This document shows, piece after piece, positions 5,607 to 11,338 of a DNA stretch of 11,338 nucleotides. The DNA is from an uncultured Bryobacterales bacterium (GTDB lineage Bacteria > Acidobacteriota > Terriglobia > Bryobacterales > Bryobacteraceae). The stretch is taken from the NCBI GenBank assembly GCA_937859895.1, contig CALMAV010000380.1, positions 8,651 to 19,988 of the forward strand, read 5' to 3'. Numbering within the stretch: the first letter of the stretch is position 1; each line of letters begins with the position of its first letter. The notes beneath the pieces are model-generated. The model was not told the DNA's origin. It saw only the letters and a program-made list of their open reading frames with translations, and searched no databases. Both the position numbers and the translations under genes were made by a program.

Positions 5607-6995
5607 TTAAGAAGGTCGGGTCATTGCTTCTGGCTTTACGTATTGGTCGAACTCCTCCGGGGTCAGGAAGCCGAGCTTAGCTGTGGCCTCACGCAGGCTG
5701 GTTCCATCGACGTGCGCCGTGTGAGCTATCTTCGCTGATTTGTCGTAGCCAACAATAGGGCTTAGGGCAGTGACAAGCATCAAGGATTGTGCGACATCCT
5801 GATCGACCTGTGCGCGATTCACCTCAATGCCAACCGCACAATGCTCGTTAAAGCTGCGACAGCTATCGGCAAGCAGCCGCACCGAGTGAAGGAAATTATG
5901 AATGATCACTGGCTTGAACACGTTTAATTCGAAGTTGCCTTGGGAGCCGGCGAATCCGATAGCGGCGTCATTTCCAAATACCTGGATGGCCACCATGGTG
6001 AGGGCTTCACACTGAGTAGGATTCACTTTCCCCGGCATGATGGACGAACCAGGCTCGTTCTCCGGGATGGTCAGTTCACCTAGTCCGCAACGAGGCCCAG
6101 AGGCTAGCCACCGTACGTCGTTGGCAATCTTCATCAGAGAGGCGGCGAGTGTTTTCAGGGTGCCGCTGGCAGCCACCAGTTCGTCGTGTGCCGAGAGCGC
6201 GGCGAATTTATTCGGATGCGAGCGGAACGGCAAACCTGTCTCTCTGGCGATAGCAGATGCCGTGCGTTCAGCAAATTCGGGATGGGCATTCAGGCCGGTT
6301 CCGACGGCAGTGCCGCCAATCGCAAGATCATAAAGGCCGCCTAGGGTCTGCCGTAGACGCTCCAAGTCGCGGTCCAGTAGAGAGACCCAGCCGGAGAACT
6401 CCTGCCCGACAGTGAGCGGAGTCGCATCTTGCAGGTGGGTGCGTCCAATTTTAACGATTTCAGCGAAATCCTGTGCTTTAGCGTGAAGCGTCTGCCGGAG
6501 TTGTTCGATTGCGGGGATGAGTTTTGATTGAACAACTGTGGCAGCTGCGATGTGCATCGCCGTAGGAAAGGTATCGTTCGAGGACTGGGACAGGTTGACG
6601 TGATCGTTCGGGTGAATCGGTTTTTTTGAGCCAAGAGCGCCTCCGGCTATCTCGATGGCACGATTTGAGATGACCTCATTGGCGTTCATATTCGTCTGTG
6701 TGCCGCTGCCGGTTTGCCAGATGCGAAGAGGAAACTCAGCATTTAACCGGCCGGAGATCACCTCGTCTGCCGCCTGAACGATCAGGCGCGTCCCCTCGTT
6801 GTTGAGTTTGCCTAAATCGTGATTGACCAGAGCTGCAGCTTTCTTGAGAACGCCGAAAGCCCGGATCAACTCCGGCGGCATTAGGTCGATCCCGATATCA
6901 AAGTGGTGAAGAGATCGCTCGGTCTGGGCGCCCCAGTAGCGGGTGCTTTCCACCTCAATCGGGCCCATGCTGTCGGTCTCAGTACGCGTGCTCAT
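5607..6995 (-). CDS. fumC: Fumarate hydratase class II
   Basis: Interconverts fumarate and L-malate in the tricarboxylic acid cycle; iron-independent, homotetrameric, cytoplasmic. The 462-residue length is standard. Family landmarks are YWGAQTERSL (20-29), the substrate loop GSGTQTNMNANEVI (96-109, equivalent to T100 of E. coli FumC at T99), HPNDHVNLSQSSND (128-141), GRTHLQDATPLTVGQE with H187 (E. coli H188), and the flexible catalytic-serine loop GSSIMPGKVNP near residue 317. It is distinguished from aspartase and argininosuccinate lyase by this residue set. The start MSTRTETDSMGPIEV matches the usual family N-terminus; there is no clear Shine-Dalgarno upstream. It is the first gene of a minus-strand run with the DUF192 protein and prepilin peptidase, which are unlikely to be functionally related to it. 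Confidence 0.97.
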   Translation of the reverse strand: MSTRTETDSMGPIEVESTRYWGAQTERSLHHFDIGIDLMPPELIRAFGVLKKAAALVNHDLGKLNNEGTRLIVQAADEVISGRLNAEFPLRIWQTGSGTQTNMNANEVISNRAIEIAGGALGSKKPIHPNDHVNLSQSSNDTFPTAMHIAAATVVQSKLIPAIEQLRQTLHAKAQDFAEIVKIGRTHLQDATPLTVGQEFSGWVSLLDRDLERLRQTLGGLYDLAIGGTAVGTGLNAHPEFAERTASAIARETGLPFRSHPNKFAALSAHDELVAASGTLKTLAASLMKIANDVRWLASGPRCGLGELTIPENEPGSSIMPGKVNPTQCEALTMVAIQVFGNDAAIGFAGSQGNFELNVFKPVIIHNFLHSVRLLADSCRSFNEHCAVGIEVNRAQVDQDVAQSLMLVTALSPIVGYDKSAKIAHTAHVDGTSLREATAKLGFLTPEEFDQYVKPEAMTRPS

Positions 6996-7665
6996 GACAC
7001 TATTTTGCAGGACGGCGGCCGATACTTAGTGCGGGTACAACTCAGCCCACCAGTAGTAACCCGGCTCTCTGCTGAAAATTCCACACGTTGTTCGTCAGGC
7101 AAGAAGGCTCTATCGTAAATAGACATCAAATTCGCTTCGTAGTAACTGATCTGGAGCACCTTTCCGACGAGAATGGAGTCACGACCGGTCGGACCAATCA
7201 ACTAGAAGACCGCGACGTCCAGAGATGGCGCAGCATGCTCGGAATCTCGCGATCTTCTTTGTACGACAATCTCGCCATTTATCTTGGCCGACGGTTTCAA
7301 AGTTCGGAGCTCACGTTTGGGTTTTGTGTCACCGTGCTTAACCACCTTCACGGGGTCATAGTGGGTGCCAACGAGGCCAGGCCAAACTTAATCTCCAAAG
7401 TCTTCCTGGCGTTGATGAAGATGAGAATTATCAACCATAACCGGAGCGAAGACCCTATCCAAACGTACGCCCGACCGACTGTAGCTAAGATCCATGTCTC
7501 ACTGAACGGGTGCGGAAGAGCAAGAAAGTTGGCAGGTAGGTCGGAGGGGGCTCTACCCTGTTGTTGATGGGATCTGACCCACTTCCTGACTCAGAATGCT
7601 TCCTGAGCTCAAGTCGGCGTCAACGCTCGAGTAAAAATAGCTGCCCCCAGTGTGACACTGACGGC
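6996..7665. other. About 670 bp without a convincing gene
   Basis: This stretch lies between divergent fumC and the nitroreductase gene and must hold both promoters. I see no RNA gene, repeat or mobile element, and no strong -35/-10 pair. Its only long plus-strand open frame is the weak ORF at 7088-7567. The directly opposing minus frame is also long and mostly open, but broken by three stop codons (one each near 7500, 7389 and 7202). That combination could mean a decayed gene on the minus strand, or a low-stop stretch with no gene. Confidence 0.5.
7088..7567 (+). CDS. Hypothetical ORF, doubtful
   Basis: An open frame of 159 codons beginning with TTG. I recognise no domain. It has no signal peptide or clear membrane segment. 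The middle part (LTFGFCVTVLNHLHGVIVGANEA) is moderately hydrophobic and the end is Cys/Arg-rich (NGCGRARKLAG, ending LPCC), unlike a typical C-terminus. No Shine-Dalgarno precedes the TTG, and the next in-frame ATG (7237) would remove about 50 residues. Codon choice is less biased than in fumC or ugd. The frame ends before the nitroreductase start I prefer. It may be a real orphan gene, but a chance open frame or the antisense of a decayed minus-strand gene is more likely. Confidence 0.2.
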   Translation: MFVRQEGSIVNRHQIRFVVTDLEHLSDENGVTTGRTNQLEDRDVQRWRSMLGISRSSLYDNLAIYLGRRFQSSELTFGFCVTVLNHLHGVIVGANEARPNLISKVFLALMKMRIINHNRSEDPIQTYARPTVAKIHVSLNGCGRARKLAGRSEGALPCC

Positions 7666-8295
7666 ATGGAGCATACTACTTCAACAGAACCAACAGTGGC
7701 AAACGGCCGTAAGGCCGAGTATCCGATTGACCCGATCTTCCTGGAACGCTGGTCACCACGCGCCTTCACGGGAGAAGAGATTTCAGAACAGGAGCTTTTC
7801 ACAATCCTGGAGGCCGCGCGCTGGGCCCCGTCTTCCTACAACTCTCAGCCTGGGCGCTTCCTCTATACGCGTAAGAACACGCCGTCATGGGAAAAGTTCT
7901 TCGTGTTGTTCAACGAATTTAATCAATCATGGGTGAAAAATGCAAGTGCGTTAGTAGTGGTAGTTTCGAACTCGGTGATGCTGCCTCCTGGCGCCGATAA
8001 GCCCATTCCTTCGCACAGTCATTCCTTCGATGCAGGTAGTGCCTGGGGATATCTGGCGCTACAGGCGGTTCGTTTAGGCTGGTATGCACACGCCATGGTG
8101 GGATTCGACATGAATCGAGCATTCGCGGAACTGAATGTTCCGGTGGGTTATCGTGTGGAGGCTGCCATTGCGATTGGGCGTCGCGCAGACAAATCGATTT
8201 TGCCGGAAGCAACCCAGGCCCGAGAGGTGCCTAATGATCGGAAGCCTCTTCGCGAAATAGCAATGGAGGGTGGATTCCCGGCGCAATTGGATTGA
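7666..8295 (+). CDS. Nitroreductase-family FMN oxidoreductase
   Basis: A 209-residue flavoprotein of the NAD(P)H-dependent nitroreductase fold, usually a homodimer with FMN at the interface; the physiological substrate is not predictable. Visible family features are the FMN-phosphate-binding RWSPRAF (28-34), the PSSYNSQPGRF segment (55-65), the central SFDAGSAWGYLALQAVRLGW helix, and the late glycine-containing AIGRR segment. It lacks a signal peptide. I place the start at the ATG at 7666 (MEHTTSTEPT), because the family core begins about 20 residues later. Earlier in-frame starts (ATG 7567, TTG 7561) would add a Ser/Cys-rich tail not typical of the family. No good Shine-Dalgarno precedes 7666. 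It faces the ABC-F gene tail to tail. Confidence 0.9.
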   Translation: MEHTTSTEPTVANGRKAEYPIDPIFLERWSPRAFTGEEISEQELFTILEAARWAPSSYNSQPGRFLYTRKNTPSWEKFFVLFNEFNQSWVKNASALVVVVSNSVMLPPGADKPIPSHSHSFDAGSAWGYLALQAVRLGWYAHAMVGFDMNRAFAELNVPVGYRVEAAIAIGRRADKSILPEATQAREVPNDRKPLREIAMEGGFPAQLD

Positions 8296-8324
8296 AGCAA
8301 CAGCTTCTCCGGCCCATAACGAAG

Positions 8325-8355
8325 TGCGGTAGGCAGCGCAAGGCCATCTACCGCA
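8325..8355. terminator. Dyad between convergent nitroreductase and ABC-F genes
   Basis: TGCGGTAG (8325-8332) is exactly complementary to CTACCGCA (8348-8355), with 15 bases between. It sits in the 123-bp gap between two genes that end towards each other, the usual place for a shared transcript end. Neither side is followed by a run of Ts, so an efficient Rho-independent terminator is doubtful. A second small hairpin, GAAGC-AACA-GCTTC (8294-8307), overlaps the nitroreductase stop codon. Confidence 0.4.
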
Positions 8356-8418
8356 ATGAATTGTTACCCATGTGCCTGGTTAAATCTATGCCTTAGCAAG
8401 CCTGTATTGCGCAACCAA

Positions 8419-10350
8419 TCAAGCGGTTGCTTCCAACTGCTCGGTGATCGATTCCCATTCAGCCATGACACGGTCGAGCTCCGTGCGTTGAGCATCTAGA
8501 GCGACACCGATTCGAGCAGCCTGCTCAGAGCTTGTGAAATCAGACAGCATCACTTCCGATTGCTGAATCTCCCCTTCAAGCGCAGCGATTCGCTCTTCGA
8601 GTTTCTGGGCTTGCTGCTGCATTTGTTGCCGCTTCATCGGGTTCACGCGCTTTGCTGCACCAGCCGAATTGCCGGTTGAGATAGGGATTGGTATAGCTGG
8701 GGGAACGCCGATCAACACATCATTGAGTGTCGGCGTCTCTTCGTTGCCGCCGCTCTTGCGCCAGAGATAGTCAGCGTAGTTGCCCGGGTAAACACGGACC
8801 TGGCCATCGGCAATTTCGAAAACACGCGTGGCCAAATGTTCCATGAAGTAGCGATCGTGGGAGACAAACACCACGGTCCCGGTGAATTTTTCAAGTGACT
8901 CGAGCAGCACGTCCTTAGCTCGGATGTCGAGATGGTTTGTGGGTTCGTCGAGCAGCAGAAAGTTGGAAGGATGCAGGAGCAGCCGAGCCAGCGCATATCG
9001 GTTTCGCTCGCCGCCAGAGAGCACGCCGATACGCTTGAACACATCGTCCTCGCTGAACAGGAAGCAGCCGAGCAGATTGCGGAGCTCAGTTTGGGTGGAA
9101 CGCGGGGCGGCCGCAGTCAGGTCGTCAAGTAGTCGCGCTTCGGTATCGAGTTGTTTGTATTGATCCTGGGCGAAGTAGTCGACTTCGGTATTGTGTCCTA
9201 GCGTGTATTCGCCTGTGGTCAGGGATTCGGTTCCGGCCAGAAGTTTGATCAGCGTGGATTTTCCAGCGCCGTTGATGCCAACTAGTGCCACTCGATCGCC
9301 GCGCTCTATAGTAAATTCGGCATTGCTGAAGATTGTCTTCGATCCGTAGACTTTCGACACGTTCTTGCACTGGGCAACAACGCGTCCACTCGGCTTCGGC
9401 TGCGGAAAAGTGAAGTGGATCGTCTTCTCCTCCGGAGGCAATTCGATCCGCTCAATTTTTTCCAGCTCTTTGATTCGGCTCTGCACCTGCTTGGCCTTGG
9501 TGGCCTGGGCGCGAAAGCGATTGATGAACGATTCCAGCTGCTCAATCTTGTCGTGCTGATTTTTGTAAGCAGCTTCCAATTGAGCGAGGCGCTCAGCTTT
9601 TTGAGCACGATACTTCTCATAGCTGCCCGTGTAGAAGTGAACTTTCTTATTCCAGATTTCAACAATACGCTTGACTGTGACGTCGAGGAAGTAGCGGTCG
9701 TGGGAGATGAGAATGTACGCAAATTCGTAGTTGTTCAGGTACTGCTCAAGCCAGTCCCGCGCCTCGATGTCGAGATGGTTAGTCGGCTCATCCAACAGCA
9801 GAACGTTAGGCTTTTCCAGCAGGAGCTTGGCTAATGCAATGCGCATCTGCCAACCGCCGGAGAACTCTTCGGTTTGTCGAGTCCAGTCTTCTTTGCGAAA
9901 CCCGAGGCCACCCAGGACAGCGCCGACTTGTGATTCGATAGCGTAACCATCACGCGAACGAAACTCGCTGTCGACGCGGATAAAGCGGTCAGCAACGGCA
10001 GAGTACTCAGGGCTGGCGGGATCGAACTCGCTCATTTGGCCTGTCAACGTTTCGAGTTCACGCTCCAGGTCTCTCAAGTCGTCGAATACGCTCATGCACT
10101 CGGCGAAGACGCTACGACCACTTACTTGTAACCCGTCCTGCGGCAGGTAGCCGACACGCAAGCCTTTGGCGGTGGTGAGAGAGCCGTAATCCAGCGGTTC
10201 AAGTCCGCTGATCGTTTTCAGGAGTGTAGATTTGCCGGTGCCGTTCCCGCCGACAAGCCCCGCCCGTTCTTTAGGGGTGATCAGCCAGTCGAGGCCATCA
10301 AACAGCAGCTTATGTCCGAACCGCTTGCCGGCTCCGGTGAGTTGCAACAT
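8419..10350 (-). CDS. ABC-F family ATPase (ribosome-associated type)
   Basis: A 643-residue soluble protein with two ABC ATPase domains and no membrane segment, typical of the ABC-F translation factors that act at the ribosomal E site. Domain 1 has Walker A GGNGTGKS (34-41), signature FSGGWQMRIALAKLLL and Walker B LLLDEPTNHLD. Next comes the charged inter-domain linker (about YEKYRAQKAERLAQLEA to RIKELEKIE), the region that reaches the peptidyl transferase centre in this family. Domain 2 has Walker A GINGAGKS (358-365, K364), signature LSGGERNRYALARLLL and a second LLLDEPTNHLD. A Pro-rich spacer leads to a C-terminal coiled coil (about 570-643: KRQQMQQQAQKLEERIAALE), as in Uup/YheS-like members. 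I cannot tell a housekeeping member from an antibiotic-resistance one by sequence alone. The start at 10350 has only a weak upstream purine stretch. It diverges from the GntR gene. Confidence 0.93.
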   Translation of the reverse strand: MLQLTGAGKRFGHKLLFDGLDWLITPKERAGLVGGNGTGKSTLLKTISGLEPLDYGSLTTAKGLRVGYLPQDGLQVSGRSVFAECMSVFDDLRDLERELETLTGQMSEFDPASPEYSAVADRFIRVDSEFRSRDGYAIESQVGAVLGGLGFRKEDWTRQTEEFSGGWQMRIALAKLLLEKPNVLLLDEPTNHLDIEARDWLEQYLNNYEFAYILISHDRYFLDVTVKRIVEIWNKKVHFYTGSYEKYRAQKAERLAQLEAAYKNQHDKIEQLESFINRFRAQATKAKQVQSRIKELEKIERIELPPEEKTIHFTFPQPKPSGRVVAQCKNVSKVYGSKTIFSNAEFTIERGDRVALVGINGAGKSTLIKLLAGTESLTTGEYTLGHNTEVDYFAQDQYKQLDTEARLLDDLTAAAPRSTQTELRNLLGCFLFSEDDVFKRIGVLSGGERNRYALARLLLHPSNFLLLDEPTNHLDIRAKDVLLESLEKFTGTVVFVSHDRYFMEHLATRVFEIADGQVRVYPGNYADYLWRKSGGNEETPTLNDVLIGVPPAIPIPISTGNSAGAAKRVNPMKRQQMQQQAQKLEERIAALEGEIQQSEVMLSDFTSSEQAARIGVALDAQRTELDRVMAEWESITEQLEATA

Positions 10351-10462
10351 CTGCTTTTATTTTCGCTGATGGCTGAACGCTTCGGAGCAGCCCTGCCTGG
10401 AGTATCAGGCCGGAGCTCCAAGCAACAGTGTAAAACAAGGGAGGAAGTAGCTTAAGTCAAGA

Positions 10463-10484
10463 CTGTCCATCGCTCCATGGACAG
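10463..10484. promoter_or_regulatory. Inverted repeat in the ABC-F/GntR intergenic region
   Basis: CTGTCCAT (10463-10470) is exactly complementary to ATGGACAG (10477-10484) across 6 bases. It lies in the 191-bp gap between two divergent genes and is not followed by a T-run on either strand. Its sequence is unrelated to the TGTATAC operator 30 bp further on, so it would be a site for another protein or an RNA hairpin in the ABC-F leader. Function is unknown. Confidence 0.35.
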
Positions 10485-10510
10485 GACTGAACCCGCAAAT
10501 GCGGCTCAGC

Positions 10511-10540
10511 ACTGTATACTGTTTGTATACACCGTACAGT
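10511..10540. promoter_or_regulatory. Nested palindromic operator/promoter of the GntR gene
   Basis: TGTATAC (10513-10519) and GTATACA (10525-10531) form a perfect inverted repeat around 5 bases. Outside it, ACTGTA (10511-10516) pairs with TACAGT (10535-10540), the last base before the A preceding the ATG. TATACT (10515-10520) and TATACA (10526-10531) are the only -10-like boxes; no good -35 lies upstream. If TATACA is the -10, transcription would start at or next to the start codon at 10542. A repressor bound here would block RNA polymerase. Autorepression by the adjacent GntR protein is the likely reading and is inference. Confidence 0.65.
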
Positions 10541-10541
10541 A

Positions 10542-10946
10542 ATGGAAAATGCCTTCACGATCCGATTGGACCCGCTTTCAGATGTGTCGGCGAAACGGCA
10601 AATCACTGAGCATCTGCGTAGCTTGCTCGTGGAAGGAAAACTTGCAACCGGCAGTGTGCTGCCATCAGTGAGGAGACTCGCAATGGAACTCGGCGTTCAC
10701 TTCAACACGGTGGCCGAAGCGTACCGGGAGCTTGCAGCGGAGGGTTGGCTCGATTTACGACATGGCCGGAGCGCAGTGGTTCTGGCCCGAACCGTCCCAG
10801 TCCTTCGTCAGACCGCTTGGCTGGGTGAATTTCAGGACCGGTTGCGAGGGCTAGTGGCTCAGATGCGTGCGGCTGGCGCTCCAGCCGAAGAGATTGCGCG
10901 GGAGTTACGGACTACGGCCAAGGCGGTGATCCGAACGTGCGCATAA
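10542..10946 (+). CDS. GntR-family transcriptional regulator, YtrA type
   Basis: A 134-residue DNA-binding protein. The winged helix-turn-helix (about residues 8-80) has the GntR hallmarks QITEHLRSLLVEGKL, LPSVRRLAMELGV (40-52) and the recognition helix NTVAEAYRELAAEGWL (55-70). Only about 50 residues follow, predicted helical, too short for a FadR or UTRA ligand domain. This size and layout are those of the YtrA subfamily, which often represses its own operon of membrane transport proteins. The ATG at 10542 is preceded by no Shine-Dalgarno but directly by a palindromic operator, so the mRNA may be leaderless. Its TAA overlaps the ATG of the following membrane-protein gene (TAATG), pointing to translational coupling in one operon. 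The natural signal is unknown. Confidence 0.93.
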   Translation: MENAFTIRLDPLSDVSAKRQITEHLRSLLVEGKLATGSVLPSVRRLAMELGVHFNTVAEAYRELAAEGWLDLRHGRSAVVLARTVPVLRQTAWLGEFQDRLRGLVAQMRAAGAPAEEIARELRTTAKAVIRTCA

Positions 10947-11338
10947 TGATTGCTTTTACTTACCTTCTGCTTGGCGCTGCCCTCTTTGCTACTCCGAACC
11001 TAAGCCGGCGCCCATTGTTCTTCAGCGTACCGGTCAGGGCAGACTTTCGCAGAAATGAACTGGGGCGACGATCGCTTCTTTTCTTTCGCACGCTGGTGGG
11101 CAGCGGCGCGCTTGCGCTGTTTTTCATCGTATTGTTTTGTCCCGCCTCAATCCTCAACGCCGTTGCTACTGTAGGGCCGACGCTCCTGATCGTGATTGCC
11201 GCACTTGCCTTTGTTTTCCAACGATCGCGAATCCTTCCCTTTGCTGAGCAGCCGACGAGCGTACGGGACGTTGAGCTATCAACAACCCCTGAAAAAGTCC
11301 CCTGGTTCGCTCGGTTGGGAGTCGGTCCGCTTTTGCTG
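10946..11338 (+). CDS. Membrane protein, DUF1648-like, partial (C-terminus missing)
   Basis: A plus-strand frame starts at the ATG overlapping the GntR stop and stays open for 131 codons to the last base of the window. The protein begins MIAFTYLLLGAALFATP (first membrane segment). A cytoplasm-like basic stretch with FSVPVRADFRRNELGRRS follows, then two hydrophobic segments (about 52-73 and 78-97) and a polar loop. This N-terminus resembles the membrane proteins that accompany YtrA-type GntR regulators and carry a DUF1648 domain; the family assignment rests on pattern and context, not on a complete domain. The start is supported by the TAATG overlap, which allows re-initiation after the regulator. 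Transport or membrane-stress roles are speculative. Confidence 0.72.
   Translation, partial: MIAFTYLLLGAALFATPNLSRRPLFFSVPVRADFRRNELGRRSLLFFRTLVGSGALALFFIVLFCPASILNAVATVGPTLLIVIAALAFVFQRSRILPFAEQPTSVRDVELSTTPEKVPWFARLGVGPLLL

Noticed and set aside
9306..9834. Long open frames on both strands within the ABC-F gene.
   Set aside because: They are overlapped by the ABC-F frame, which carries all Walker and signature motifs; their Ser/Arg-rich or low-complexity products are typical of shadow frames.
10960..11157. Minus-strand frame of 65 codons at the right edge.
   Set aside because: It is opposite the membrane-protein frame that starts at the GntR stop codon and has clear membrane segments; the minus product is Arg/Ser-rich with no features.

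Overview
This 11.3 kb window looks like ordinary chromosomal DNA from a mid-GC bacterium. The gene set fits Acidobacteriota (Terriglobia-like) best: a secreted DUF4142 protein, an orphan NarL-type regulator, a YtrA-type GntR regulator coupled to a DUF1648-like membrane protein, and a four-cysteine L28. This placement is inferred from gene content only. I see no tRNA, rRNA, CRISPR array, insertion sequence or phage gene.

Left part (1-2542, minus strand). Position 1 starts a 66-bp, almost perfect palindrome. A small minus-strand gene not previously delimited enters it in frame and runs off the left edge. Upstream of that gene, in the direction of transcription, are a secreted DUF4142 protein and then a response regulator. 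Two dyads lie in the 77-bp gap between regulator and DUF4142 gene, so the regulator may control it. A HAD-family phosphatase follows and diverges from the next gene.

Centre (2621-6995). UDP-glucose 6-dehydrogenase (ugd) and a small YidJ-like acetyltransferase lie on the plus strand. The acetyltransferase's Shine-Dalgarno sequence can be closed in a 9-bp stem. Convergent to these is a minus-strand series: fumC, a DUF192 protein, a CpaA-like prepilin peptidase, and rpmB. The DUF192 and peptidase genes are 3 bp apart.

Right part (6996-11338). A stretch of about 670 bp holds no convincing gene, only one weak 159-codon ORF. A nitroreductase (plus) then converges on a long ABC-F ATPase (minus), with a dyad between them. 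Divergent from the ABC-F gene is a GntR/YtrA-type repressor whose promoter carries a nested TGTATAC/GTATACA palindrome almost touching the start codon. Its stop codon overlaps the start of a membrane protein that runs off the right edge; the pair looks like an autoregulated operon.

Most of the window is housekeeping or common accessory content, and I did not find a clear new multi-gene system. The points most worth a second look are the terminal palindrome that interrupts a gene, the autoregulated GntR operon with a possibly leaderless mRNA, the hairpin over the acetyltransferase ribosome-binding site, and the unexplained 7.0-7.7 kb stretch.
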